Shown: positions 28,626 to 37,584 of the stretch, in pieces
Layout: the number at the start of each line of letters is the position of its first letter
Position numbering within the stretch: position 1 is the stretch's first letter
From: Actinoplanes subtropicus
GTDB taxonomy: Bacteria > Actinomycetota > Actinomycetes > Mycobacteriales > Micromonosporaceae
DNA length: 64,000 nt
Reading direction: 5' to 3'
NCBI RefSeq assembly: GCF_000721705.1
Contig: NZ_JOJL01000023.1
Location: forward strand, 124,001-188,000
Notes under the pieces: model-generated
What the model was told of the DNA's origin: nothing
Database searches by the model: none
What the model saw: the letters and a program-made list of their open reading frames with translations, nothing else
Made by a program: the position numbers and the translations under genes

Positions 28626-30026
28626 TTAACGGGGCCGATCGATCACGGCGTCCTGAGCGGCCTGGTACTGCTCGCGAATCAGCGGAACCGGCTTTGCCTC
28701 GTACGTCTGGGGAGTCTCCGCCGACCAGACCGGCGGCTCATTCTCACCCCGCGCTATCCATGCGGCCTGCCGTGCGGCGCCGTCGGCGACATACTCCCCC
28801 GGCGGCGGGACGAGCACCGGCAGGCCGAACAGCTCGGGGGCGATGCGGCGGACCGCCTCGCTGCGGGCGCCGCCGCCGACCAGCACGATGCGGTTGGCCG
28901 TGGCGCCCTGCCGGACGAGCGCGTCGAGCCCGTCGGCGAGGGCGCACAGCATGCCCTCGACCGCGGCCCGGGCCAGATGCGCCGGGTCGGAGGTCTTCAG
29001 CGTGAGGCCGTGGATGGCGCCGGTGGCGTCCGGCCGGTTCGGGGTGCGCTCCCCCTCTAGGTAGGGCACCAGGACCAGGCCGTCGGCGCCGGCCGGGGCC
29101 TGCAGGGCGAGCCGGGACAGCTGCTCGTGGTCGACGCTCAGCAGCTTGCCGGCGGCGTCGAGCACCCGGGCCGCGTTGAGGGTGACCACGATCGGCAGGA
29201 ACCGGCCGGTGACGTCGGCGAAGGCCGCCACGGTGCCGCTCGGGTCGTCCGGCGAGACGTCCGAGCTGACGAAGACCGTGCCCGAGGTGCCGATCGAGAC
29301 GATCACGTCGCCGGGGCCGGCGCCGGTACCGAAGGCGGCCGCCGCGTTGTCGCCGGCGCCCGGGCCGAGCGGGGCGCCGTTGGGCAGATGGCCGGCGACG
29401 CCGGTGGGACCGAGCACCTCCGGGGTTCCGATGACCCGCCCGAAACCCAGCTCCAGCAGGTCAGGGCGGTACTGGTTGGTCTTGGCCGACCAGTACAGGG
29501 TGCCGCTGGCGTCGCTGCGGTCGGTCTTGATCGTGGCGATGTCGGTCGAACCCGACAGCTTCCAGGTCAGCCAGTCGTGCGGGAGGCAGACGGCGGCCAC
29601 CCGGGCGGCGTTGGCCGGCTCGTTGCGGACCAGCCAGCGCAGCTTGGTCAGCGTGAAGCTGGCCACCGGGACGATGCCGACCGCGTCGGCCCATTTGTCC
29701 CCTCCGCCTAGTTCGGCGATGAGGTCGGCGGCCGCGCCGGCGCTGCGGGTGTCGTTCCACAGCAGCGCCGGGCGGACCACCTCGCCGTTCTCGTCCAGCA
29801 CCACCATGCCGTGCTGCTGGCCGGCGACCGAGGCGGCGGCCACGTCGTCCAGGCCGCCGGCCTCGGCGATCGCCGCTTGCAGCGCGGCCCACCAGGCGTC
29901 CGGGTGCACCTCGGTGCCGTCCGGATGAGTGGCGCGGCCCTGCCGTACGAGCTTGCCGGTCTCCGCGTCGCGGATGACCACCTTGCAGGACTGGGTGGAG
30001 CTGTCGATCCCGGCGACAAGCGTCAT
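28626..30026 (-). CDS. xylB: Xylulokinase
   Basis: 466 residues, FGGY kinase family: phosphorylates D-xylulose to xylulose 5-phosphate, which enters the pentose phosphate pathway. The N-terminal phosphate loop is [14 protein letters not shown], the xylulose contacts fall in [13 protein letters not shown] and ALLWNDTRS, and the C-lobe ATP region is [17 protein letters not shown]. Start ATG 30026, 16 nt after the xylA stop. The intercistronic space carries two copies of gccaactga, which both supply the xylA stop region and flank the start. Confidence 0.96.
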   Translation of the reverse strand: MTLVAGIDSSTQSCKVVIRDAETGKLVRQGRATHPDGTEVHPDAWWAALQAAIAEAGGLDDVAAASVAGQQHGMVVLDENGEVVRPALLWNDTRSAGAAADLIAELGGGDKWADAVGIVPVASFTLTKLRWLVRNEPANAARVAAVCLPHDWLTWKLSGSTDIATIKTDRSDASGTLYWSAKTNQYRPDLLELGFGRVIGTPEVLGPTGVAGHLPNGAPLGPGAGDNAAAAFGTGAGPGDVIVSIGTSGTVFVSSDVSPDDPSGTVAAFADVTGRFLPIVVTLNAARVLDAAGKLLSVDHEQLSRLALQAPAGADGLVLVPYLEGERTPNRPDATGAIHGLTLKTSDPAHLARAAVEGMLCALADGLDALVRQGATANRIVLVGGGARSEAVRRIAPELFGLPVLVPPPGEYVADGAARQAAWIARGENEPPVWSAETPQTYEAKPVPLIREQYQAAQDAVIDRPR

Positions 30027-30044
30027 GTCAGTTGGCCTTCAAAC

Positions 30045-31232
30045 TCAGTTGGCTTTAAGAACGTGATCGATCGCGAGCTGGTGCAGCTTGACGAAGCCGT
30101 AGCCGCGGTTGCCGGCCACCTCCGGGTTGAACTCCTCGAAGGCGCTGCGGTCGGCAAGGAGGTCCTGGTAGGTCTCGCCCTCGTTCAGCGTCGGCGTGTT
30201 CAGCTCGGCGACGCCGCTGGCCGCGAGGGCCTCCTGCACGGCCGGGTCGGCCCGGAACGCCGCGGCGCGCTCCTTGAGCAGCAGGTACATCCGGATGTTG
30301 GCGCGCGCACTTTCCCAGACGCCGTCGTAGTCCTCGGTGCGGGACGGTTTGTAGTCGAAGTGGCGCGGGCCGTCGTACGCCGGGGCGCCCTGCGGGCCGC
30401 CGAACTCCAGCAGGTCGACCAGGGCGAAGGCGTTGAGCAGGTCGCCGTGGCCGAACACCAGGTCCTGGTCGAACTTCGGGCCGTGCTGGCCGTTCAGGTC
30501 GATGTGGAACAGCTTCTTGTGCCAGAGCGCCTGGGCGATGCCCTGGGCGAAGTTGAGGTTCGACATCTGCTCGTGGCCGACCTCGGGGTTGATGCCGAAC
30601 AGCTCGGGGCGCTCCAGGTCGTTCACGAACGCGATGGCGTGGCCGGCGGTTGGCAGCAGGATGTCGCCGCGGGGCTCGTTGGGCTTGGGCTCGATCGCGA
30701 AGCGGAGGCCGTAGCCGCGGTCCTCGGAGTACTGCGCGAGCAGGTTGAGGGCCTCGGCGTAGCGGTCGAGGGCGGCGCGGATGTCCTTGGCCACGTCGTA
30801 CTCGGCGCCCTCGCGGCCGCCCCAGAGGACCAGGGTCTGCGCGCCCAGTTCGGCGCCGAGCTCCATCTGGCGCATGACCTTGCGCAGCGCGTAGCGCCGG
30901 ACGGAGCGGTCGTTGCTGGTGAAGCCGCCGTCCTTGAACACCGGGTGGGTGAACAGGTTGGTGGTGACCATCGGGACGATCAGGCCGGTCTCGTCGAGCG
31001 CCTTCTTGAAGTTGGCGACGATGCCGTCCCGGGTGTGCGCGTCGGAGCCGAAGGGCACCAGGTCGTCGTCGTGGAACGTGAGGCCGTAGGCGCCGACCTC
31101 GGCCAGCTTGTGCACGGCCTCGATCGGGTCGAGCGGGGCGCGGGTCGCGTCGCCGAACGGGTCGCGGGCCTGCCAGCCGACGGTCCAGAGGCCGAAGGAG
31201 AACTTGTCTTCGCGTGTGGGTTGGACCGGCAC
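30045..31232 (-). CDS. xylA: Xylose isomerase (class I, Actinoplanes type)
   Basis: 395 residues; converts D-xylose to D-xylulose (and glucose to fructose). Start GTG 31232 behind a perfect GGAGG. All catalytic and metal ligands are visible: His54/Asp57 in [10 protein letters not shown], Glu/Lys in [12 protein letters not shown], Glu and His in [11 protein letters not shown], Asp in [10 protein letters not shown], two Asp in [11 protein letters not shown] and Asp in [11 protein letters not shown]. The sequence closely resembles the A. missouriensis enzyme as I recall it. First gene of xylA-xylB-MFS. Confidence 0.98.
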   Translation of the reverse strand: MPVQPTREDKFSFGLWTVGWQARDPFGDATRAPLDPIEAVHKLAEVGAYGLTFHDDDLVPFGSDAHTRDGIVANFKKALDETGLIVPMVTTNLFTHPVFKDGGFTSNDRSVRRYALRKVMRQMELGAELGAQTLVLWGGREGAEYDVAKDIRAALDRYAEALNLLAQYSEDRGYGLRFAIEPKPNEPRGDILLPTAGHAIAFVNDLERPELFGINPEVGHEQMSNLNFAQGIAQALWHKKLFHIDLNGQHGPKFDQDLVFGHGDLLNAFALVDLLEFGGPQGAPAYDGPRHFDYKPSRTEDYDGVWESARANIRMYLLLKERAAAFRADPAVQEALAASGVAELNTPTLNEGETYQDLLADRSAFEEFNPEVAGNRGYGFVKLHQLAIDHVLKAN

Positions 31233-31266
31233 GGTAACCTCCGCGTCACAGTTGGGATTTGTTTAT

Positions 31267-31302
31267 TGGTTGAATTATTTGGAGCCGGTATGGCAATGTC
31301 AA
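31267..31302 (-). promoter_or_regulatory. Near-consensus promoter of xylA with AT-rich operator candidate
   Basis: On the minus strand TTGACA (31297-31302) is followed by a 17-nt spacer and AATAAT (31274-31279), an excellent vegetative -35/-10 in a GC-rich genome. The predicted start is near 31267, about 34 nt before the xylA GTG. The same AT-rich block (tttattggttgaattattt, 31262-31280) overlaps the -10 and contains the related strings TTATTGG and TTATTTGG in tandem, a plausible site for the divergent ROK regulator. Operator role inferred. Confidence 0.75.
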
Positions 31303-31306
31303 GGGC

Positions 31307-32620
31307 GTGACGGCCCGGATCATGACTGCCTCCCGCGCCCCCGTGCGGCAATCGAGCGTGCGGGCCCATAATCTCGCGTTGGTCCTGCAAACCGTGGCGA
31401 ACAGCGCAGATCGGCCATCCCGGGCGGCGATCGCGGCGGGGACGGGGCTCACCCGGGCGACCGTGTCGGCGCTGGTCGACGATCTGATCGCGGGTGGGCT
31501 GCTGACCGAGCACGACCCGGCGCCGCGCACGGGGGCGGGGCGGCCGGCGGCGGGGCTGGCGCTGAACGCGAACGGGCCGGCCGGGTTGGGGCTGGAGATC
31601 AACGTCGATTACCTGGCGGCGTGCGTGGTCGACCTCGCGGGGGTGGTGCGCTTCCGGATCGTGTCGCACGGCGATCAGAGGCCGCTGTCGGCGGCTGGCG
31701 GGCCGGGCTCTGTGGCCGGTGCTGGCGAGCCGGTCTCCGCGGCCGGTGCTGGCGAGCCGGGCTCTGTGGCCGGTGCTGACGGGCCGGTCTCCGCGGCCGG
31801 TGCTGGCGAGCCGGTCTCCGCGGCCGGTGCTGGCGAGCCGGGCTCTGTGGCCGGTGCTGGCGAGCCGGTCTCCGCAGCTGGGCGGCCGGGGTCGGCGGCC
31901 GACTCGCTGCGGGCCCTTGACGCTCTTGCGGCGCGGGCCCGGGCAGCCGCGGCGGCCGAAGGGCTGACTCTCGCCGGGGCGGCGCTCGCGGTGCCGGGTC
32001 TGGTCGCGGCGGACGGGTTGGTGCGGGTCGCGCCCAACCTCGGCTGGCAGGACGTGGCCGTGCCGGCGCTGCTGCCCGGGCTGGCCGACCTGCCGCTGAT
32101 CGTCGACAACGAGGCGAACCTGGCCGCGCTCGCCTCGTCCGAGGGGGAACCCACCTATCTCTACGTGTCCGGCGAGATCGGCATCGGCGCCGGCATCGTG
32201 CTCGACGGCGAGCTCTACCGCGGCGTCCGGGGTTGGAGCGGCGAGATCGGGCACGTCACGGTCTTCCCCGACGGGCGGCCCTGCCGGTGCGGCGCCAACG
32301 GGTGCCTGGAGCAGTACGCGGGCCAGGAGCACGTCGAGGCGGACGCCGAGCTGGCCGCGTCGGCGCTCGGGATAGCGCTGGCGGCGGTGGTCAACCTGCT
32401 CGACATCGGGGTGATCGTGCTGGGTGGCGCCTACGCGCCGCAGTTCGCCCGGCTGCGCGGCGGGATCGAGGCCGAGCTCGGCCGCCGGGTGCTGACCTCG
32501 GGGCTGGCGCCGATCAAGCTGCGCGCCGCCGCGCTGGGCGCGGACGCCGCAATGCGCGGCGCCGCCGACGCCGTCATCCAGTCGGTACGCGATGACCCGG
32601 CGGCCTGGCTGAGCCGCTGA
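31307..32620 (+). CDS. xylR: ROK-family repressor of the xylose operon, with a repeat-expanded loop
   Basis: 437 residues from the GTG at 31307 (ATG 31322 is the alternative). Winged helix near residues 20-75 (RAAIAAGTGLTRATVSALVD). The ROK kinase-like domain has the phosphate-loop region GLGLEINVDYLAACVVDLAG, APNLGWQDVAV, IVDNEANLAAL and the zinc motif GRPCRCGANGCLEQYAGQE. Between the first beta hairpin and the next helix (about residues 126-192) is an inserted Gly/Ala/Pro/Ser-rich repeat. Divergent from xylA, so most likely XylR. Confidence 0.92.
   Translation: MTARIMTASRAPVRQSSVRAHNLALVLQTVANSADRPSRAAIAAGTGLTRATVSALVDDLIAGGLLTEHDPAPRTGAGRPAAGLALNANGPAGLGLEINVDYLAACVVDLAGVVRFRIVSHGDQRPLSAAGGPGSVAGAGEPVSAAGAGEPGSVAGADGPVSAAGAGEPVSAAGAGEPGSVAGAGEPVSAAGRPGSAADSLRALDALAARARAAAAAEGLTLAGAALAVPGLVAADGLVRVAPNLGWQDVAVPALLPGLADLPLIVDNEANLAALASSEGEPTYLYVSGEIGIGAGIVLDGELYRGVRGWSGEIGHVTVFPDGRPCRCGANGCLEQYAGQEHVEADAELAASALGIALAAVVNLLDIGVIVLGGAYAPQFARLRGGIEAELGRRVLTSGLAPIKLRAAALGADAAMRGAADAVIQSVRDDPAAWLSR
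31690..31875 (+). repeat. 27-bp minisatellite inside xylR
   Basis: Six head-to-tail 27-bp units (31714-31875), e.g. ggccggtgctggcgagccgg + tctccgc, alternating with a gggctctgt variant, plus a degenerate 24-bp copy before them. It encodes GSVAGAGEPVSAAGAGEP-type residues in frame. The array lies in a surface loop of the ROK domain, so length changes would be tolerated. Confidence 0.93.
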
Positions 32621-32998
32621 GGTGTGCGCCGGGCGCTACCGCTGAGCTGCGCGCTGGGCGGCTGCCGCTGAGGCGTGCCCTGGGCGGCGGCGGCTGAGCT
32701 GCACGCCAGGCGCTGGACGGCCGCCCCTGAGCTGCACGCCAGGCGCTGGACGGCCGCCCCTGAGCTGCACACTGGACGCGGGGCGGCTACCGCTGAGCTG
32801 CACACTGGACGCGGGGCGCAGGGCGGCTGCCCCTGAGCTGCACGCTGGACGCGGGGCGCTGGGCGGCTGCCCCTGAGCTGCACGCTGGGCGCTCCGGCTG
32901 AGGCGTGCTCTGGGGCGGCTGCCGCTGAGCCGCGCGCTGGGCACTGCCGCTGAGCCGCGCGCTGGGCACTGCCGCTGAGGCGTGCGCTGGGCGGCTAT
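32617..32998. repeat. Degenerate ~30-bp minisatellite after xylR
   Basis: About 12-13 variant units built on ctgagctgcacgctgg + acgcggggcggctgcc, with spacing from about 22 to 37 nt, starting in the last codons of xylR (the stop codon belongs to the first ctgag) and filling most of the 539-nt gap to the convergent MarR end. No convincing gene lies in it; its open frames are low-complexity. Confidence 0.85.
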
Positions 32999-33159
32999 GA
33001 ATCGTGCTGCTTGGGCGGCACTCTCCGACGGGACGGCGCGGGCGGCTGGATGACAATCTGTACGGGTTGACGTGTTGACGTGCATGTTGATGGCGTCAAT
33101 ATTCAATGTTGATTCAGTCAACATGTACATATTGCAGTCAACATGACTGCCGCCCCGGA

Positions 33160-33603
33160 TCAGGCGGAGCGGGCCGCCGCGCCGGTGGTCTCGTCGGTGG
33201 CGGCCGCCGCGAACTCCGTCAGGCCTCGCAGCAGGGCCGCTCGGCCGGCCAGGGACATGCGCTCCAGCGTTTCCGACAGGGCCAGCCGGCGGATCCGGCG
33301 GAGCTCGGCCAGCAGCGCGCGGGACGAGGCGGTCAGGTACAGCGCGATCTCGCGGCGGTCGGCCCGGCCGGGGACCCGCTCGACCATGCCGTTGGCGACC
33401 AGGCGATCGCAGAGCCGGCTCGCCGAGGAGAGCAGCATGCCGAGCTCGGCGGCGAGGCCGCCCAGGTTGATGCCCTCGGCCCGCTCGACGGCGAGCAGAG
33501 CGTTCAGCTGGGGCCAGGACAGCCGCGGGGTCACCTGCTCGCGCGCCTGATCCCAGGCGAACAGCAGGGCTTGCGCGGCGTCGTCGATCGCCGCGGCGTG
33601 CAT
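33160..33603 (-). CDS. MarR-family transcriptional regulator
   Basis: 147 residues from the ATG at 33603, chosen because GAAGGGG lies 8 nt upstream; an ATG at 33630 has no ribosome binding site. The winged helix includes INLGGLAAELGMLLSSASRL and the wing VPGRADRREIALYLTASSRA. The N-terminal dimer helices start DDAAQALLFAWDQAREQV. Orphan gene between repeat arrays; target and ligand unknown. Confidence 0.85.
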   Translation of the reverse strand: MHAAAIDDAAQALLFAWDQAREQVTPRLSWPQLNALLAVERAEGINLGGLAAELGMLLSSASRLCDRLVANGMVERVPGRADRREIALYLTASSRALLAELRRIRRLALSETLERMSLAGRAALLRGLTEFAAAATDETTGAAARSA

Positions 33604-33718
33604 CGGGTCGGCCCCTTCGAGAAGCGCCATGGTGCAGCAGAGACTACCCTGCGGCGCGCGGCCGGTCGGCGAACCCGGCAGGGTGACGTTCCGGCGCGCC
33701 GGTGTCCCAGCCGGGCCG

Positions 33719-33820
33719 GCGCCGCCTCGACCGGCGCCCAGAGGCCAGCCCGGCGCCGCCTCGACCGGGGCGCGGAGGGCGGCTCAGCGCCGCCTCGACC
33801 GGCGTCAGGAGGGCCGGCCC
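33719..33820. repeat. 34-bp tandem repeat (three copies)
   Basis: Three units with the identical 16-bp core gcgccgcctcgaccgg at 33719, 33753 and 33787, a strict 34-bp period, with diverged spacers. It lies between the MarR start and the terminator of the VWA gene. Confidence 0.85.
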
Positions 33821-33830
33821 GGGAGAGACG

Positions 33831-33866
33831 GCGGGGGCCGTCACCGCGGTTGGTGACGGCCCCCGC
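33831..33866 (-). terminator. Terminator of the substrate-binding/VWA gene
   Basis: A 15-bp perfect stem (gcgggggccgtcacc / ggtgacggcccccgc) with a 6-nt loop, 18 nt beyond the stop of the minus-strand gene at 33884. No T-run, common for this group. Confidence 0.85.
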
Positions 33867-33883
33867 CCGTACGCAATCGGGAA

Positions 33884-35665
33884 TTAATTGGCGCCGGTGC
33901 GGGTGGCGATCGCTTCCAGGAAGATGTCGCCGATCTTCGCCGGGTCGGGCGCGATGAACACGCCGCCGGCCGCCGTGGGCTTCACGATGGTCTCGAGTTC
34001 CTTCTGGTTGACCTCGGGACCGATACCGATGATGACCACGCGTACCGGGCGCTTCGGGTCGTTGAGCTGCTTGAGCCTGGCGACCAGGGTGGCCTGGGAG
34101 ATGCCTTCGTCGTTCTCGTTCACGCCGTCGGTGAAGAGGATGACCGAGTTGACCTTGCCCGGCACCCAGGAGTTCTGCACCGTCTGGTACGCGGCGAGCA
34201 GGGTGTCGTAGAGACCGGTGTTGCCGTTCTTCTTCGGGACGATCTGGGCGATCGAGGCTTCCAGCGCCGAGCGAGCCGAGGAGAGCGGGCTGATCGGCGC
34301 TATCTGCTTGTACGGCTTCTTGCCGTCCATGTCGGTGGAGAACAGCCACACGCCGACGGCCCACCTGTCGTCGAACAGGTCCAGACCGCCACGCGCCGCC
34401 GCCTGGGTCACCGCGGCCCGGGTAGCGCCGCCCGCGGTCGGCACCGGCTTCAGCATCGAGCCGGAGACGTCGAAGACGGCCAGCGCCCGGCCGGGCAGCG
34501 TGATCGCGGCCCAGGAGCCCAGCGCCTGGCTGAGCGTGCTGGCGTCCAGCCCGGACGCGGCCGCGCCGCCGGCCGACTTGTCGTCGGCACCGGCACTGAT
34601 CGACGGCGACGCCTCGGGGGCGCTGGTCGGCAGGCTGAAGCCGGAGCCGACCGAACCGTCCGGCGCCCGGAGGCCGGCGGCGGCCAGCGCGTTCTTGAAG
34701 GTCGCCGAGTTCAGCTGCTGGTGCAGCGCGGTCGCCGCAGCCGACTTCTGCAGTTCGACCTCGGGCAGGATCGCGTACGGGTAATCCAGCGGCAGCGGGC
34801 TCGGGTCGAGGTAGAGGGCCGCGAGCGGGACCGGCGGCTTCTGCGCGTTGTAGTTGATCACGTCGCCCTCGGACACCGGCGCCGCGCTCAGGCTGGTCGC
34901 GATGTCGTTGGCGTCGGCCGAGTGCGGGAACTTCTGCAGCAGGTCGTCGCGGAGCGCGGACGAGCTCTGCGCGAGCGCCTTGAGCACGCCGACCTTGACC
35001 GACTGCGCCTGCGGGCCGGTGCCGGCCGCCTGACCGAGCGCGAGCAGGCCGGACAGGCCGGTGGCGTCGCGGGTCGGGTCGGCGACGCCGGGCCGCAGCT
35101 GCGTGCTGGTGGTCAGCTGGCCGAGCAGGTCCTTCCAGCTGAGCTTCTTGTTCGGCCAGCCGAGTTGCTCGGCGACCGGCTGCGGCATGGCGACCACGAC
35201 CGGGCTCTGCGCGACCGGCTTGCCGTCGGTCGGCACGAAACCGGGCGCCTCCTGCTTGAGCCGCAGCAGCCAGGTGGACGAATCGGGGATCCACACGTCG
35301 GGGACCTTCACCGACTCGGGCGCGGTACCGAGACCGTTCAGGAAGACCTTGTGCTCCCCGGCGACCGCGGCGGCCATGGTCGCCGAACTCACCGGGTTGA
35401 CAGTCACCGCTACACACGTTCCGTTGACGTTCGCTCCGTGCTGGATCCAGCCCTGCGCCGTCTGTTCGACGGCAGGGGCGATCTCCGTCGCGGCGGCGAC
35501 GGTCAGCCGGATCGAACCGGTGCATCCGGAGTCGGACAGTTGCTGATAGCCCAGGTAGGCACCGGCAAGGACAACGACGACTGCCATCGCTGCCCCAACG
35601 ACGCCCGCTCCTCGGAAGTTGAAATTTCGACGATGGCGGCCTGACACGCGCTCTATAGTGCGCAT
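33884..35665 (-). CDS. Membrane-anchored protein: substrate-binding domain fused to von Willebrand A domain
   Basis: 593 residues from the ATG at 35665; a GTG lies directly before it. One membrane segment (about 24-43, VGAAMAVVVVLAGAYLGYQ) leads to a periplasmic-binding-protein fold (about 50-340; SIRLTVAAATEIAPAVEQTA, GKPVAQSPVVVAMPQP). A Ser/Ala linker follows, then a VWA domain (about 385-590) with the MIDAS D-x-S-x-S in ALAVFDVSGSM and the later Thr/Asp in NGNTGLYDTLLAAY and VILFTDGVNEND. All metal-binding residues are present, so it should bind a protein ligand. Role unknown; adhesion or chelatase-like assembly. Confidence 0.88.
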   Translation of the reverse strand: MRTIERVSGRHRRNFNFRGAGVVGAAMAVVVVLAGAYLGYQQLSDSGCTGSIRLTVAAATEIAPAVEQTAQGWIQHGANVNGTCVAVTVNPVSSATMAAAVAGEHKVFLNGLGTAPESVKVPDVWIPDSSTWLLRLKQEAPGFVPTDGKPVAQSPVVVAMPQPVAEQLGWPNKKLSWKDLLGQLTTSTQLRPGVADPTRDATGLSGLLALGQAAGTGPQAQSVKVGVLKALAQSSSALRDDLLQKFPHSADANDIATSLSAAPVSEGDVINYNAQKPPVPLAALYLDPSPLPLDYPYAILPEVELQKSAAATALHQQLNSATFKNALAAAGLRAPDGSVGSGFSLPTSAPEASPSISAGADDKSAGGAAASGLDASTLSQALGSWAAITLPGRALAVFDVSGSMLKPVPTAGGATRAAVTQAAARGGLDLFDDRWAVGVWLFSTDMDGKKPYKQIAPISPLSSARSALEASIAQIVPKKNGNTGLYDTLLAAYQTVQNSWVPGKVNSVILFTDGVNENDEGISQATLVARLKQLNDPKRPVRVVIIGIGPEVNQKELETIVKPTAAGGVFIAPDPAKIGDIFLEAIATRTGAN

Positions 35666-35826
35666 CACAGAACCCGAATGCCATATACGTTCGGCGGAAA
35701 GTTACTCGGATCTGGTCATCTGGCCGACATTGCTACGGACTGTACTGACGCCCTTCCGCATCGTGCACAGCCGGGTGGCGTCTTTACCGACTCTCCGGAC
35801 AATTCGGATTTGCCCTATCTCGCGGA

Positions 35827-36879
35827 TTACCTGACCGCCATCGATGCCCAGCGCAGCAAGCATGTGGGGCTGGCCTCGGCGGTTGGCTCGCCCTGCGGCG
35901 CGGGGATGCCGGAGTCGGCATCGATCCTGAACGTTGTGACTGTGTGTGACAACTGATTGGCTACGTAGAGGTGATCCCCCAGCAGGATCATGTGGCGCGG
36001 CCAGTCACCGCCGGTAGGAATCTCGGCGATCGGGGTGGCTCGCTCACCGTCCCAGGCGAAGGTGGACACGGTGTTCGGCCCGCGGTTGGCCACGTAGACG
36101 AATCGCCCGTCCGGACCCATCGTGAGCTCGGCGGGATAATTCGGGCCCGCCTGGGTGCTCGCCGCGATCTCGCCGGCCAGATCGAGCGAGCCGTCGGCCG
36201 CCGGGCGGTACCAGGAGAGGTTCCCGGCCAGCTCGCCGACCAGCAGCATCGCGCCGTGCGGGGCCAGCCGCAGGTGCCGGGGGCCGGTGCCGGGCTTGGC
36301 GCTGACCGCCGGGGCCAGCATGGTGAGCCGGCCGCTCACCGGGTCGAGCCGGGCCCGCCACACCCGGTCGGCACCCAGGTCGGCGATCAGCACGCAGTCC
36401 CGGTCGGGCAGCACCATGTGCGCGTGCGGGCCCTCCTGACGCTCCGCATCGGGCCCGCTGCCGGCCAGGTCGAGCAGGTCGGACCGCTCCCCCGGCGCGC
36501 CCTCCGGGTCGAGCGGGTGCACCGACACCGAGCCGCTGGAGTAGTTGGCGACCAGCAGGAACCGGCCGTCCGGGGTGACCGAGAGGTGCGCCGGGTCGGA
36601 GCCGCCGGTGGGCTGGACCGAGAGCGGGGCCAGCTCACCGTCGGCGGCGACGGTGAAGGCGCTGATCGTGCCGTCGGCGTCGAGCTCGTTCACCGCGTAC
36701 AGGATCGGCAGGGTGGGGTGCTGGGCCAGGAAGGACGGCGAGGGCGTACGAGCGGCCACGCCCAGCCGGGACAGGACGCCGGAGGCGGGGTCCCGGCGCA
36801 GCAGGGCGATGCCCTCGGCCGCACCACCCTTGTCCCCCGTGTAGCCGCCGACGTAGACGAATTCAGCTTTCGCACCCAT
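35827..36879 (-). CDS. Lactonase / 6-phosphogluconolactonase-like beta-propeller
   Basis: 350 residues from the ATG at 36879. Repeated 7-blade propeller motifs of the PF10282 family: FVYVGGYTGDKGGAAEG, SVTPDGRFLLVANYSSGSVS, EGPHAHMVLPD, GTGPRHLRLAPHG, YPAELTMGPDGRFVYVANRG and DWPRHMILLGDHLYVANQ. The family includes YbhE-type 6-phosphogluconolactonase and carboxymuconate cyclase. The conserved His-rich HAHM and PRH sites are present. It sits in tandem with the next upstream gene on the strand, 25 nt apart. Confidence 0.88.
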   Translation of the reverse strand: MGAKAEFVYVGGYTGDKGGAAEGIALLRRDPASGVLSRLGVAARTPSPSFLAQHPTLPILYAVNELDADGTISAFTVAADGELAPLSVQPTGGSDPAHLSVTPDGRFLLVANYSSGSVSVHPLDPEGAPGERSDLLDLAGSGPDAERQEGPHAHMVLPDRDCVLIADLGADRVWRARLDPVSGRLTMLAPAVSAKPGTGPRHLRLAPHGAMLLVGELAGNLSWYRPAADGSLDLAGEIAASTQAGPNYPAELTMGPDGRFVYVANRGPNTVSTFAWDGERATPIAEIPTGGDWPRHMILLGDHLYVANQLSHTVTTFRIDADSGIPAPQGEPTAEASPTCLLRWASMAVR

Positions 36880-36904
36880 ACCCCGATCCCACCACATCCG
36901 AGGG

Positions 36905-37504
36905 CTACCAGGGAGTGCGCATCAGATGATGGGCGGCCCGGCGGCAGGACGGCGGGAGCGGCAGCGTGTGCCGGGCCGTCACCAGGCCGGCCGGGCCGCG
37001 GGTGACCGTGCCGGACAGGTGCGGGTAGCGGTCGGCCAGGTCCAGGGCGGTGACGACCGAGGTGAGGGGTACGGCCACGCCCTCCGCGTCCGTGCCCATC
37101 GCGGCGAGCAACGTCGCCGCGTGGGTGGTGCCGATCTCGGCCAGGTCGGTGGCGAGCCGCAGTGCGTTCGTCGCGGTGAGGATTGCGTACGGGAAGGAAC
37201 TCAATCGCCCGTCGGAGCGCCACAGGTGGAATCGACGCGCGGAGCGGCTGCTGTGCAGCCGCCAGCGGATACCGGCGTCGACGCCGGCCAGCCAGAGGGG
37301 CCAGCGCTTGCAGTGGTACGCCTCGACGGCCGCCGCCCAGCTCGCCGCGCAGCCGAGGTCGTCGAGGCAGCGGACGTGGCAGGGGCCGGGGAGCACCCCG
37401 GTCGCCGGCGCCACCATCCAGGGGAGCACCGTCCAGTCGTGTCCGGCCAGGCCCAGCACCAACCGGTCGCAGAGGGTGCACCGGCTCGTCGTGTCGTGGC
37501 TCAA
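36905..37504 (-). CDS. Hypothetical protein with CxxC...CHxRC zinc-ribbon-like start
   Basis: 199 residues from a TTG at 37504 with GGAACGGA upstream; no other start is available. The N-terminus has two cysteine pairs (SRCTLCDR and PGPCHVRCLDDLGCAAS) that could bind one zinc. The middle is Trp-rich (AYHCKRWPLWLAGVDAGIRW) and the C-terminus contains helical AAALLLAAMGT-like stretches. No family recognised. Same strand as the lactonase gene. Confidence 0.7.
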   Translation of the reverse strand: MSHDTTSRCTLCDRLVLGLAGHDWTVLPWMVAPATGVLPGPCHVRCLDDLGCAASWAAAVEAYHCKRWPLWLAGVDAGIRWRLHSSRSARRFHLWRSDGRLSSFPYAILTATNALRLATDLAEIGTTHAATLLAAMGTDAEGVAVPLTSVVTALDLADRYPHLSGTVTRGPAGLVTARHTLPLPPSCRRAAHHLMRTPW

Positions 37505-37584
37505 CGTGGGTCCGTTCCGGGTGTGCCGACGGTGCGGTGGACGGCCGCGCGGACCCCCGTAGACCCGCGCGACCGCCCGGCTGA

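Noticed and set aside
32431..33130. Minus-strand open frames with CSSGAAVQR-type repeats in the array after xylR
   Set aside because: They are direct translations of the ~30-bp repeat, without start signal or fold, and overlap xylR.
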